Positions 13,158-26,110 are shown, counted from the first letter of the stretch. The stretch is DNA of 64,000 nt from Ignelater luminosus (GCA_011009095.1 VTPC01090587.1:1223718-1287717), one strand, 5' to 3'. Translations and numbers: made by a program. The notes: generated from the letters alone by a model not told the origin.

Positions 13158-13382
13158 TGGAAAAAAACACCTCAAGTAGGCCATTATATTTTTACTAATG
13201 TACAGCACATATTTAAATAATTAAATTTAATATAGTATTATAACCTTAATTCTAACTGCTTGGACAAAGTTATCATTATAAAAACACTGACAATTAAAAT
13301 TAAAAATCTGACATTTGATGAATGGTGAATTAGACATGACTTAGCACTTCGAATATAAATAATGGCCTACTTGAGATTTTTT
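13158..13382. repeat. Foldback repeat around CTCAAGTAGGCCATTAT
   Basis: Inverted arms share CTCAAGTAGGCCATTAT, one near 13172 and its reverse complement near 13360. Probably a MITE of about 220 bp; no target duplication is clear. Confidence 0.6.
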
Positions 13383-13680
13383 CTCGAGTTACTTTATATT
13401 ACTTTATATTTTTATATTACTTATTAGTAAATTTATGTATCAAATAAGCAAAAATACGACTATAGACGTATTTTCAATATAAATATGTCTTTGATTAATT
13501 CGAATATTTAATTACTAAAATAATCTGTCACAATCTGGCATTTGAAAAGAGATTATTATTTTATTCACGATCGGGCCTAAAAGCGGCCATTGTGTACTCG
13601 TTTCTACGTAGGACGTAACCACACCGTTTAAGCTGTGCTATGTAAATATGTATTATTTTAGTTGTTTTCCGCCCTTATAA

Positions 13681-13858
13681 CGTACCAAGGGCTGTAATGA
13701 ATCATTACGTCCTTGTTCTAAACAAAAATAAATTTAGTTTACGGGCAAAAAATATTGTACGTCCCACGGGAGTAAGTAATATTACAGTCTCGACTGCTTT
13801 ACATCGAGCGCGGTGTTCAGGTCTCGACTGTAACAAATTACTTTCCTCCCTTGGTACG
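13681..13858. mobile_element. 178-bp MITE with TAA duplication
   Basis: Terminal inverted repeat CGTACCAAGGG at both ends, flanked by TAA on each side (13678-13680 and 13859-13861). A three-base TWA-like target site is characteristic of PIF/Harbinger MITEs, so that superfamily is inferred. No coding capacity. Confidence 0.65.
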
Positions 13859-13997
13859 TAAATAACTATTACGGTCGTATAATTATTACGTAAAGTTTTA
13901 AAATTGTTTAAAAAAATTGAAAAAAAAATTTTAGAAATTTTTACCTAATGTAATTATCTATTAATTGATTATCAATTGCTATAGTCGTGCAATCTCT

Positions 13998-14092
13998 GGC
14001 GTAAAATATTTAAAGCCCTTGGTGGTTGTGAACCGAGGCAACGTTGAGGTTTACAAACTTCACACTCGGGCTTTAAATATGTATTTTACGCC
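13998..14092. repeat. Small foldback
   Basis: About 95 bp with inverted arms GGCGTAAAATA and TTTAAAGCCC separated by a 45-base loop. Possibly a very short MITE; it sits 40 bp upstream of a transposase pseudogene. Confidence 0.5.
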
Positions 14093-14132
14093 CTTAATAC
14101 ATAATATACTATTATTTTAGTTTATTTTCATC

Positions 14133-15065
14133 ATGGTATTTTCCAAAGAGCACAAAACGTTCCTAATCGAGTCTTATTTTCGAAATGGTTTTCACGTAAA
14201 TAGTGAATGGACCTACAACACACAAGCATGTATGGATGAATTTCGCGACCAGTTCCCTGGCGTTGCATTTTTCGGAGGAGGATTTGTTTAATATGGTAAG
14301 AAATTCTGTCCAGTTGTTCCGGAAAACGTGAAGCGTGCATCGTAAGGATGACAGTAGCAGTTCAACCGTTTGTACCGCTGGAAACAGCGAGAATATCTGG
14401 TTACGCGTGGATGAAACGCCAACAACTTCATTAAGGAAACAGTCTCAGGAATTGTCTATGGTACATACAGAACAGTGAAAAAAGATCTTCACCTATTTCC
14501 ATATAAAATGCAGTCTCATTATGAATTATTACTTGCATATATTAATAGACGCATCCTGTACTATAAGGAGTTTAAGGAACACATGGCAAATAACAATGAT
14601 CTTTTGGATCTGACTTTTTTTTCCGATGAGGCCTGATTCCACTTGTCGGGTACGTAAATTCTCAAACGATGAGACTATGGATTTTAGAAAATCCTCATAT
14701 CTTTCGAGAAACTTACTGAATTGTTGTATCTCGTAGACGTTTGATCGGCACTATATTTTCTGAAGGATTTGTGAATGTGCGAGATATCGGGATAACTTTT
14801 TAAATGAATTCGTTAACCAATTGCACTATGAAAAGTTGCAACGAGGCTTCTTCTAACAGGAGGAGCACCACGGCTCACACGACTCCCGAAATCTCTACTC
14901 TGGAGATTGGATTATTATTAGTCTGCGTTGTGATCCTGAATTTCCACCAAGGTTACCGGATCTAACATTCTGGACTATTTTGTTTTCCCCAAGAATCCTA
15001 TACAAACACTGCCTGAATTAAGGTTTCAAGTTTACATGTGCATAGCCATCCCTTATCTAAAATAG
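14133..15065 (+). pseudogene. Decayed Tc1/mariner-superfamily transposase, second lineage
   Basis: Begins ATG at 14133 with MVFSKEHKTFLIESYFRNG, the helix-turn-helix start of a common insect Tc1/mariner-like lineage distinct from the mariner at 9046. Later blocks are DLLDLTFFSDEA and FHLSGYVNSQ near 14600-14660, ENPHIFRE near 14700 and a PPRLPDLT-like block near 14945 matching the usual third-Asp region. Several in-frame stops and frameshifts show it is dead. The transposase fragments in the foldbacks at 4413 and 61022 belong to the same broad superfamily. Element ends were not located. Confidence 0.8.
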
Positions 15066-15329
15066 TTTTGCTCATGCAGTATGTAAAAAGAGTAAATATA
15101 AATATTGTTAATATGGAGTAGGGTAGTTATTGCAGATATTCATGCTTTTGATTTCTCGTTAAAAAAGGTAAAATATTTAGTTTTACAATAAGCAGTATAC
15201 AATACCATAACTGGTATAATTTAACAGAACGTCACTTATTGTGTAATTCACCGGTGACAATGTCAAGTGTCAACAATTGACGGTTCTGAACTGCTTCAAG
15301 ATAGAAAGAGGTTAAAATACATAATTATA

Positions 15330-16076
15330 CAGGGTGTTTGTTTAATAATTGGAAATATTTTAACTGTAGAATCCTGAGCTCAAAATAGTAAGATTTAACC
15401 CAAATCACCTAGATAAAATGTGGCTCTTTACTGAATTACAGGGTGTTTTATAACAAAATGGTTCTTTTCAGAACCACAATTTGTTTTTAAATGTTGAATG
15501 CATTTATTCGTTTCAAGAAATTTCAATAAATAACATTATGTTTTTCTGTTAATAGGGATTAAAGTTTTATTTGCGTAATAAATGTAATCCTATGACCCAA
15601 AAACACCGACATAATTAATACACATTAAAATCAAAATAACTGTGCAGCTTCATTTTCAACTTTAAATATCTCGAAAAATAATGACTATACCGCTATGAAT
15701 GAAGAATATGTTATTTACATAGAAAGTATCGGAGAATCGAGAAATTGTGCTAAAATGTCAATCCCGTCAGTGGCGTAGAATTTGGGAAGGGTCAACCATT
15801 CACTTGCCCCCATCGTACGCCTCTGGTAGTAGCCAGAAACGATTATTTAAGATAATTTAGTAGGGTGTACAGTACCTACACTTCCTGCCAATTATGACGA
15901 GAATACATCAAATAGTTTTAAAGTACTGGGTACAAATAGTTTTTAAATTTTTAAATAAAACACCCTGTAACTCAGTAAAGGGCCACATTTTATCTAAGTA
16001 ATTTGGGTTAAATCTTAATATTTTGAGCTCAGGATTCTACAGTTAAAATATTTCCAATTATTAATGAAACACCCTG
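15330..16076. mobile_element. 747-bp foldback with repeated CAGGGTGTTT motif
   Basis: TA-flanked element with arms of about 130 bp. Each arm starts CAGGGTGTTT, runs through ATTGGAAATATTTTAACTG and GAATCCTGAGCTCAAAATA, and ends at a second inner copy of ACAGGGTGTTTTAT. The 480-base centre has no recognisable coding sequence. Tc1/mariner-type by target site. Confidence 0.82.
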
Positions 16077-16349
16077 TATAGAAATGGAAGAATTGCTTCT
16101 TGCATTATTACTACATTTTACAAAATATTTCTGAAATACCTTTTAACGACTACAATTACAGTGCAGTGTTAGCAAACACGGATGAAAAGTTACAAATTCC
16201 CAAACAGGTAGTTACAGCTCAAAGAAGTAGCAGAGTTTAAGTTTACAGAGTATTGAGAGGTTATTTTAGAGTTTGTCTAATGACATTAATTTTGTTTTGT
16301 TAAAATGATTCCAATGCATAACTGACTGTTGTAAAACTATACCTTTTCA

Positions 16350-16475
16350 ACTTCAAATTGGGAACAATCAATTTTAAAATGGCAATAATCATTTTCAAAT
16401 TGGGAAGAAACAATTTCGAATTGGGAATAATCAATTTCAAGTTGAGACCAATCAACTTCAAATTGAAACTAACTA
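16350..16475. repeat. 21-bp minisatellite, about six copies
   Basis: Imperfect tandem units of about 21 bp on the pattern AATCAATTTCAAATTGGGAAC. On the minus strand this gives a heptad of the form NLKLI-x-x in an open frame, which is a by-product of the repeat and not a protein signal. Confidence 0.75.
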
Positions 16476-17324
16476 ATATCAGATTAAACAATCTGCAATC
16501 AGTAGTAACAACTGTGAACTGTCATATTTAACTAATAACAATAAGAAATAAAAATGCCTCACTTATCTCAAGAAAAAAGGAAGGTCCTAGAAAGGAACTC
16601 GTTGCACCTACGTTTCGGCGGGCAGTAGAGGATCCAACATCCATATTATTGGATGTATAAGCAATCTGGGTTTGATTCAGTAAGTCTTGGGATATTTGCA
16701 AGAAAATTCAATATAATTATGAGTTAATATAAACTATATTTGTATTAAAGTATTAAAATACACCAATTGTGTTCATTGCAGTAAATTATTTTATTAATAT
16801 CTGAAATGTGAGATTGACTAACAACATACTTACAAGAGTTTCCTTTATATTGAACAAAAAAATACGTTTGAAATATTTACACATCACTTTTATCATACAA
16901 TAAACAATGTGTACAATAGAGCTTACTTGCTAATAAAGCGTGATTCATCGAGTCACCATGTATAGCCCCAGCAAACTCGCTTGGTCACAATCACAGCATA
17001 CACACAAACGCTGTATAGTACAGCCGATTTTGTGCTCCTAATTAAAGCAATAGCTTTGTTATTTTCTTTTATAAATTCCTAAATCGGTCCTGGTTACCCG
17101 GTAATCCGAGTTAAAGAGGACAGACTAAACAAGGTTCTGCTGTAATTAAGTGCCCAAATAATTAGACATTAGAATTTTACTGTTGAAATGCCTATGGTGC
17201 GTGAATTAGTTATACATCCTCTATATCTAGTCTCTTTTGTTTTCACGTTATAGGCAAGAACTAATTTTTTCGTAATGTTGTCAAATGACTACCAGTAAGC
17301 ACAGTTACATAGTTGGTATATGTA

Positions 17325-18193
17325 CAGGGTGTTTTACTCAGATAAAATATTTTAGTAACTACAAAGGTATTTGAATTCTATAAATGGCATTCACTAAAAA
17401 GTAAAAATAACTATATGACAATGTAGTTACTTCAAATCCTAAACTGTACATGGTGCTCTGGTGCCAAGATATTGTTTGATCTTAAGAACTTTTAAATCAA
17501 AATCATTTGGAAGATTTATTCAATATAGAATATGTTTTGCTCTATGAAAAAGTTTCGCTTTACTGAATGATAATTGACGCATGTGTAAATTTGAGGTTAT
17601 GGCATTTTTATTTTGCATTTTATCAAACGATTGATTTTTTTTTCATAGCATAATACAACATCAAATTAACATGAGATTTATCGTCTAAATTAAATAATGT
17701 TAAAATGATTCAGTATAATCTACCTACCTTGTAGTTGATAATTATTTTTTGTCATTCTTTTCTTCTTTTATTAAATAATAACTTCTAAATTGATTTTGTG
17801 TTCTTTTATTGAAGTTATTAACTTATTAAAAAATAATGCAAGATTACAAACGTCAAACAATGTTTTACATCTGATAATAACAGTAACTTAACTTTCTGTT
17901 GTGATTCTGTGCACTTTTCCATTAATTATACATTTACCATATGACATTTAATTTACTACTAATGCTTCTTTCAATAAAAATTAATAATTTTCATGAGTGT
18001 TACTGAGGTATGAAGTTTTAAACAACTATTTTAGAGTAATTATAGGACAAATTTAACAATAAATGTCAAATTAATTTAATCACTTGTTTTATTTCTGGCC
18101 AATCACATATCTTAATATGGACATACATAGTACATACTACATAATTTCAACAATGCTTTTTTCGTTATGTCTAATAGTCACGAAAACACACTG
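17325..18193. mobile_element. Putative TA-flanked CAGGGTGTTTT element
   Basis: The left end reads TA-CAGGGTGTTTTACTC; the right end, reverse-complemented, TA-CAGTGTGTTTTCGTG. The inverted match is only about 14 bp and no arms follow, so the pairing is tentative. No coding content. Confidence 0.4.
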
Positions 18194-21100
18194 TATAGGG
18201 TGACCACGTTTAAATAATACAAACACGGAGATTCTTTTTTTGATAAAAAGAAAACTTTTAGTATTATTAGAAATCAAACGATTCGATAAACACAAGAGAA
18301 GCTAACCTGCTGTGTTTAGAGTCTCATCCATCAATAAGAAAAGCAGCTGTAAGGCTATTTGTTCGCGGAACTGTGTTTGGCTCGAGCGGCTGGGTATTCG
18401 ACGGCTGGACCTTGATGCGATAATAGTGCAGATCGAAATCGAAAATCAAAATACAAACTTTGTTGTTTGCCTGTCTGCATAAAACTTTACACACAACTCG
18501 TATCATAAACTATCATAAAAAATAGAACAACCACCGCACATTATTCAAAAAGTGATCTATCACCTATAGATAGTACCTATTTTAGTACTTTAGTTAACAG
18601 GCCTATTGGATATAACCAAAGATGCAGCCTGTGGTACACTCTTGAAATCTGTGTACAATATCTTAAATCGAATCGGGAACCAAACATGATTCTACAGGCG
18701 TTCTTATTGTTTTCAAAAACTTTTTACATTCTACACAATTTAAAAATTTCTGTTGCAGGGAACATCTAGGTGCAGCAGTGAAATTATAATAATTACTTTA
18801 TAATTTATTATTAATGTCTAAAGTATGTAGTAATTCAGTCAAAAGATTCCAAATTCTGTTGAAATAATCTTATGCATATCTTAGCAATATGTCACATATT
18901 GCTAAGATCTGCATAAAATTTAGCTTCTATAAAAAAAGGTGTCTGATAATGGCAAATCTGAATATAATATATTGTCAGATATCAGAGACAAAAAAGTACT
19001 TCAGAAGATTTTTACCGATTATTTTTTGAAGTATTTCGAGAACAAACAAAGACAGGTCGTAATTCTTATTAAAACTTCTTTTTTCAACTTTCTTCCATTT
19101 AACCAACTTGTGTATTTGATAGTTTCATGGTGATGAAACAAAATTTAAATTACCCTGCATTCCTGTTATCTATCACCACCCTCGAATGCAATAAAAAGAT
19201 GAGCTTCTTCTGTAGGTATAATATTAATTATTTAATACGTATAGCGCGTAGTGCTGTCGGGGGGTTTTCAAAGAAGTACAATATTTGGGCGTCGATGCAA
19301 TGTTTGCACTTTGTTCTAATTTAAACTGTTCATGAAAATTATTTTTGTTAGAAGTATAAGTAGTCTATTTTCATTTTTATACCGCAAAACAAAAAAATCT
19401 GAACAGTTATAATAATAGCAGTGCAAGTACCTATGAATTAATTAAACCATAGCTAACAATCTACCGAAAATACAAAAGTTTGCCTCTTCTTTTCATTCAT
19501 TTTTAAACTTTAATGTAAATCGCCAATTTTTTACTCGCTTTATACTACAGTTCATAGTTGTTCTAGAACGCTATTTATTCTTCATTCTTTTGCATTATAC
19601 ATTACGTGACCTTTTTTTTGTTACAATTTTTTGTTGGGAATGAAATATGATCCATCGAAACTATAAAGTTGCACTTACCCTAACGTAAACAAACAGAGAC
19701 AGATATATGAGAACCTCTAGTTAGAACAGAGTGAAATAAAAAATCACATGTCATCAAACTTCTGGTGTCAATGTTTTCTATTATTTTTGACATGTGTGGA
19801 TGCATGCGTTTTTAAATTTTTTTAATTATTTTCATTTGTTTTTACATAACACTTTTTAGAGAGCTATAATTATCTTCATTTATTATATAAAATAGTAATA
19901 TAATAATTACTCTTTTTATGTTAAGCAGATTTCTGTCAAACAAATGAATCTAAGCTCGATTATTTGCAAGAACAAAATGTTTAGCGAAGTTACGTAGCTC
20001 AACTTATCATCAGTGTTTTTTCAAAATTATTTTATACAACTTCATTTATGCATTACTTTTGACAATATCATGAAGAACTTTGTATGCCTAGTAATAAATA
20101 AATAATTAATAGTAATATTTTTTAGGAACACATGAGTATGTTAAGTTTTTACCTCAGCGTCTTATATACTAGATTGCGGTTTTAGTAAAATCACTCCAGA
20201 GAGAAAACAGAAGCTCTTTTTTAAAAATAATAAAATGATAAATATAACTCGTTTAGATCTCCTGCAATTGTTTGGATAAAAATATATCATTAAGAAAAAG
20301 TGCTCTTATTACTTTGGTTTTTGTTACAGTCTTGGCTCGCTTCGAACACGTGTTTTCAAGAAGAGAGACTTTGAAAAAGGGGGTAAAAAATATCTTGAAA
20401 AACTGAAATACGCTGTAAATGGTAGGCTGATGGTTGCTAGTTATTTTATATTTGTATAAAATATGATAAAAGCCAGCTGCATTTATTTTTTTGTGGCACA
20501 CGCTTTGTTCTTATATTGTGTGTGCGCGCTTATGCGTGCTTGTTTTTAGAATTATATTTTGTCTCACTGGGGGGACAAGGCTATAAAGAAGTTTACAAGA
20601 GTTACCAACTTTTAACCTATAGAAATATCGGCTGCGTACATTAGATCGATACATCAAGATGTTTTAATTCGGTGTTGGCAAAGAGTGAGAACATTATTAA
20701 TAAACTTTACAGATCTTTTTACCAAACTGAGGATGGCACCAAATGTTAGAATTTAATTTTTAGAATGCCGAAATGCATTTTTGCATCCAAATGTATTAAT
20801 AAAATCTGGTAGGAATGTCTAGTTGTTTTTATTTTAATTATTACATACTTATTCATATCATAGTTTGAAAAACCTTCGGAAAAGATTGCTAGGGTTTTAA
20901 ACAAAACAAACCAATACAAAGTAACATTCAAAACCAGTATCAATATCTTAAAAACCCTATCAAATGCTAAACAGGAATTCACAAATTAAACTGTTCATTT
21001 TGTAGCTCTGTGTACATTTCCTCAAACACGTGCGGTGTTATAAACACAAACCCTCAGAAAAGTCTGATTATGCTAAATACTTAATGGAACACAAACACCT

Positions 21101-22843
21101 ACATTACATTTTTGCAATACTAAACACAAACTACTTGTTTTAAAAGCTTTTAGAATTTACAAACACAAACACGTAGTAGCTTTCAAGAATGAACAGATTA
21201 ACCTAATACTGGATGAAAAATGAAAATCATAATTTTGGTTGGACATTGGATCGAGTAGCCGATTGCTATGACAACTTGTTTATTTATGCATTTGAAAGTG
21301 ATATGCCAATATCGAAACACACCAGGAAAATAAATTTGAAGTTATAAAAGTTATAAGTAGAATAATATCTTTATTATTATAATTTAATTACACCTTATAA
21401 TTTCCTATCACAGACGTATGTACGCAGATTAGTTTACTTTTTAATGGCTCGTTACAAATAAGAGGAAGGTAGAATTGCTTTGTTTCTCGACATTGGCAAA
21501 GTATAGTTGTCGATTTTTGACAACAAAATGAAAGCCGAAATTTCTTTTCGTCAACCTTGTTAGAAAGTAAACTTTTTGACTCTCCTTTTGGGTTGAAATT
21601 GTGTTTTGCCGAGGAACAAAGTAATTTTGTCTCTTGTGTTTTTTTCTTACTGTTATATAATTTTTGCTTTTTTTGCTTGGATATATCTTGGATACCATGG
21701 ATATCAAATACATCTTACAATTAGTTGGAAAGATCGATCACTATTTTAAAATAGAATTAAAAGTAAATGATAACTAAAATCTTTTAAGGTCAGCGAGAAG
21801 AATTATACGTGAAACTCGTGAAAAAGTATCTTTTTTCCCATGTGAGCTTTATTCTTCCTTGCCTTCGGCTTGTAAAATAAACGGTAGACCTGGGAAAAAA
21901 AGTACAGCACAAGTAAAAAGAGTAACACAAATAATTATTTGCTACTTCCGTGCAGGAAATAATTATTTCATGCACTATAGTGCAGAAAGTAGTTCTTATG
22001 AATAAAATCTAAATATCACATGCCGTACTTTACAGTAGTCAAATAGATTTACCAGATGAGACATCAGAATAAGTATAAAACTTTTTAATGTTTCATTTTT
22101 GTTAAAGAAGACTGTTATATAAAAACGCTAAAGATCATTAGTGGTTCAATCGTATGCTAACGCACGAAATAAAAATAAGAAATGAGAAACTATTGACAGA
22201 AGTCGCCCATGAACGTGACTTTTCAAAACCATATTGAAATTACTCACTTTTATTTTAATAAACAATGGGACATCGTAATGGTACTACCTATGTATACATA
22301 CGCTACTTTTTAATTTGTACCTATCATATTCATACTTAAAAATTAAATTCCTTCAATTTCTTATACTTTATCATGACCAAGAGCCCAAGACACATTATTA
22401 CCTTAGATTTCATAACATTCAAGACAATATAATGACTAAACTGGAAAATCCAGTGTAACAAGATTATATCTATCCAGTAAACTAGTATATAAGTGTTATA
22501 TAGCGCAAGGTTACATTCAACCTCTTAATGTTACATTTGTCCGTTCCATAACTGTTACCTAGAATTGAAGTAAGTTATGTAACATGTTTTACTTAAATGT
22601 GGTGGAAAAGGTGGAATCTAAAAATGCTCAGTAAATCAGCAACTAGGTTATATTCAACCCCTAAATGTTATAATTGTCTTTATAATTTTATATTATGTTA
22701 AATAATATTTGGTTTAGAATTGTAAGTTAAAATAGCTTACTATATTTAATTCTTTGCCATTTATTTTTGTAGTAAATTAAGTTTAAAATGTAAACCGTGT
22801 TCATGAGCAGTATTACGATAATGTGATGTTGCTGAAAAGGCTT
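18194..22843. other. 4.6-kb region without a recognised gene
   Basis: Strongly AT-rich. Frames at 18324, 18939, 20253, 20746, 21441 and 21790 are short, have no family similarity I recognise and no convincing splice context. A weak direct duplication of about 40 bp (GGTTAYATTCAACC with flanking similarity) occurs near 22508 and 22646. Confidence 0.5.
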
Positions 22844-23055
22844 CTGATTGGTTGATATGCTAAGGTTAACCAATCAGGAACTTCTTCATTGTCATCGTGT
22901 CATCGTGATTATTACTCCTAGACACGGTCTGTGTTTGTGGACGATAAGTCAGCGTTTCTGTTTGCTAGCTTCGCTTACCTTGTGCTCAGTTGGTGAACTT
23001 TATTTGGTGCCATTTATTAAATTGTGTTTATTCTTTGTAATTATTGTAAACAAGG
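22844..23055 (+). promoter_or_regulatory. Candidate promoter with inverted CCAAT boxes and first exon
   Basis: A near-perfect inverted pair CTGATTGGTT ... AACCAATCAG spans 22844-22877. It is followed by a locally less AT-rich stretch and a good donor, ACAAG|GTAAGG, after 23055. This looks like a TATA-less promoter plus non-coding 5' exon pointing toward the AT-hook gene at 24.8 kb, or an unrelated or dead gene. Inference only. Confidence 0.25.
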
Positions 23056-24149
23056 TAAGGGTTGCCGTACTTTAATAATAATTAAAGGTTACTCAGGATA
23101 TTTTTATTTAATTAGGCTTTCAACCTGCTGTCAAAATATGGTGTCTGAAGTACTGACTTAGACTTAATCATCATGACAAGGTAGCCAGCTTTTTTGTTTT
23201 GTTTGTGTTGCTTCAGACGTGACCAGCATTGGAGGGTTGAAATAATTTATTGTTTCTTAAAATTAGATTATTAATAATTTGTATATTCACTTTTATAATA
23301 AAACGTGACTTTTGATAAATAAATAAATTTTAAAATGAATGTGTTTCATGTGATGTAGCACTTACTTTTGATGTATGTAAATTACATTTCATATCTATTA
23401 AATGAAGTACAAGGTGACCTACAGTTAACTGGATTGTTTGTGACTTCATCTTGCACTTCACAAAATGTGTATCTGAATTTTTACATGCAGCGTAAAATGC
23501 TCGAATCGGAGTGACACAGAAACATCCTACATTCAGTCAAAATGTTTGTTTTCCGAATGTTAAAAAGGCTTGGACTTGTTAAACAAACACACTAAACTAT
23601 GTAAATTAATTTATGATAATGCTTATAAACTTTAAGTGAATGCCGGTATTCATAAACATGATTTATGACAGAAAGATTTGTATAGAATAGGGACCTTTCA
23701 AAAAAAGTAAAATCGGGCAAAATTCGCCGATGGTAATGGACGTCAGAATTTTTAATAATCTCAGGATCTGTAAAGTAAAGAATAATTTTAAAAATCAACC
23801 ATTAAATTTTTAGCTTCCCATTGTTTTTATAATTATTAATAAATTAAATTTTTTTCTTTCAACATCAAGCATTAATCAATGTACTTTTTTACTGGAGATT
23901 TTACATTTTAGTATGTAACTTTGTTCTTTGTAATTGTTATTGACATACTCCACACAACTATATATGTTGGTCCAAGGAATAAATAAAAATATATTATTAT
24001 TATTTTATTTAATCTTTTATAATTTTGTAGTTTCAACAATAAATATTTCAAACAGTACGTAGATTTAAAACTATTTTTCCAGCAGCTGCCAGTATTTATT
24101 TATATTTGTATAGTCAAATAAAGATTTAAAAGCATTAAACACTTTGCCA

Positions 24150-24267
24150 TTGGTTAATTGAACATTTGTTTTATTTTTTATGATTGGTTGAATCTCTTGG
24201 CGGGAAATATTGGCGCCTCTAGCGGAACGCTTTCATACTCAAGCTCATCTGTACGAGTAGCAGTCAG
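24150..24267 (+). promoter_or_regulatory. Promoter and 5'-UTR exon of AT-hook gene A
   Basis: Contains two CCAAT boxes (ATTGG in both GCCATTGG and GATTGG), an E2F-like site TTGGCGGGAA at 24197-24206, the 13-mer GCGCCTCTAGCGG at 24213-24225 and a donor CAG|GTAAGT after 24267. The block from the E2F-like site to the donor is closely repeated upstream of copy C (40899-40972). Conservation between paralogues supports a real promoter and 5' non-coding exon. The arrangement suggests cell-cycle-linked expression. The intron then runs to an acceptor before 24835. Confidence 0.7.
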
Positions 24268-24639
24268 GTAAGTCGATTTATTAATTTGTTGTAAAAATTT
24301 ATTTTAAGCCGTTAAAATTTCCTTGCGTAATTCGAAAAACGTAATAAAATAGTAGATTTTTTTAAGAAATTTATGGCGTGTTATTTATTTCTGTGGGTTT
24401 CGTACTTGCAGTGTAAATAATTCGGAAAGAATATTTATTGAATATTTTGCTCAGGCATGGCCGCTGTGATTTTAATGCAACTTGTTTACGATTTTATTAA
24501 CGGACTTGAAAAATTAATTTCTCTGCTTGTACCGCTTGCAGAATAGGATCTTGCACACCAAATTAAAGCTAATCTCTATCTTTATTTGTTGATGATAAAA
24601 GGCATAAAATATCCTTTTTATTTACCCAGAAAAATATTT

Positions 24640-24700
24640 GGGTGTTGACTTGGAATTTTAATATTCTATATTTTAAGAATGGCGCGCGCGCGTTAAAGCC
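24640..24700 (+). promoter_or_regulatory. Conserved 5'-intron block of AT-hook gene A
   Basis: Within the 5' intron, AATATTTGGGTGTTGACT is followed by TTTTAATATTCTATAT and AAGAATGGCGCGCGCGCGTT. The same series recurs in order at 41333-41398 upstream of copy C. A second shared block, CAGGCATGGCCGCTG, lies near 24453 and 41153. Intronic identity this high between paralogues suggests a regulatory element, or a very recent duplication; function is not known. Confidence 0.55.
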
Positions 24701-24840
24701 CATTTTAAAGTCCAAACAACCGATGCTATTTTTTACCCAAATAATAAACACAATCTATCATTCTCTTTCTGATTAAAGCAACGATTTTTGCATTTCTATT
24801 TATTAAAAAAGTTCTAGGTTTAGCTAGTCTTTAGGAAATC

Positions 24841-25304
24841 ATGTCTGACGAAGCTACTGCTACATCAAAACGAAATCGCAAAGCAGCTAATACTGATAAA
24901 CCAGCAGAAAAAGGAGAAAGTAAAAAAAGACCACGTAAGGTAAGTAAAAAAAAAAAGAGAAGCTTGCAAATCAATAATAGATTGTATATTTTAATTTGTT
25001 TGTTAGGAAGTAAAACCTACAGAAAATGGTGGCGAAGATGGTCCAACTGCTCCAAAACGAGGACGTGGCAGACCTAAAGGTACAACTAAAAAGAGGTCAC
25101 CTCCTAAATCTAAAGGCAAATCTAGTTCAGGTATTTACACTAGACTAATGTTTAATTAATAAATTAAAGATAATTGATTATATTTGTATTTCAGACAAAA
25201 ATCGCCGTGGCCGCCCTAAAAAGGACGAAAAAAATAAAACATCAGAAGAAGAAGAAGAAGATAATGAAGAAAATGATGAAGAGGGTGAAGAAGAAGATGA
25301 TTAA
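24841..25304 (+). CDS. AT-hook chromatin protein (HMGA-like), copy A
   Basis: Three coding exons, 24841-24939, 25007-25130 and 25195-25304, encode 110 residues. The ATG follows an acceptor (TTTAG|GAAATC) six bases upstream. Features are a basic KKRPRK segment (about 28-33), a canonical AT-hook KRGRGRPKG (50-58), a second hook RRGRPKK (78-84) and a Glu/Asp tail (about 91-110). Order and size match insect HMGA/HMGI-type proteins, which bind the minor groove of AT-rich DNA and organise chromatin. Exons 1 and 2 have exactly the same lengths (99 and 124 nt) as copy C, showing recent common origin. A polyadenylation signal AATAAA lies at 25536. The family call is firm; orthology to a named gene is not claimed. 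Confidence 0.88.
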
Positions 25305-25879
25305 GATTTGAATTTCTTTATACATTTATAATCTCATAATTATTGTAAAAGTGGTCAGTAGCTCCAGTTTGTATTTAGGAATGACTTGTTTGTTTTTAAA
25401 AATCAACTTTGTACTAGTGATGTGTATTTAAAATGTTTCCTTCAAATTGCCAAAAATTAGAGATTGTGTGTAAAAGTCTTTGTAAAAACTCTAGTGATGT
25501 ATTTTTAAGTTCTTGTGTACGTGAGCAAAAAATGCAATAAAATTTTTTACAAAAATTTTCAGCATTTATTTTATTATAAGTATAATATTGAATTGTATTT
25601 CCTTGATAGAGCATCTTCAATACTTTAATGGAGATTAAAAGAGGCAGATCACAGTATTGTCCTGCCATCCTCCCTCAAAACTTAGCAACTCTTAACCAGT
25701 TTGACAGAAAAAAACAATTTTTTTTATTTTACATGCTATTCTAAAAATGTCTTGTTAATAACACCACTTTTTGGTAAACTTTAACGTAGTATTTGGAAAT
25801 GCAATGAAAGTTTAAAACCTAGTAACTCAAGTTACTTCGTTTTAATTTTAGATGGCAGTGTTGATTAATACGTATTAGA

Positions 25880-26110
25880 CTAGCTGTTGCCCACAACCTT
25901 GTCCGTGTAGAATTAGGAAAACAAATTGCTTATATATTTTTAATAGTATGTGTATTCTACCCCTTTAGGGGTTGAATTTTGAAAAATCCTTTCTTAGTGG
26001 TTGCCTACATCACTCCAGGAACCTCTATGCAGAATTTCAAGTTTCTAGACTCAGTGGTTTGAGCTGTGCATTGACAGATCAATCATTCAGGGTAACCTTT
26101 TACATATGTA
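25880..26110. repeat. Fragment of a dispersed insect repeat
   Basis: The stretch from ACTAGCTGTTGCCCACAACC through CCCCTTTAGGGGTTGAATTT to AGATCAATCATTCAG resembles a repeat widespread in insect genomes, which I associate from memory with RTE-like LINE 3' ends. Boundaries and class are uncertain. Confidence 0.4.

Noticed and set aside
14131..14340. Minus-strand 69-residue frame
   Set aside because: Shadow of the plus-strand transposase pseudogene.
16300..16491. Leu/Lys-rich minus-strand frame with heptads
   Set aside because: Produced by the 21-bp minisatellite; not a leucine zipper protein.
22848..23075. 75-residue frame with hydrophobic runs
   Set aside because: No family similarity, and a donor-like site interrupts it; more likely a leader exon if anything.
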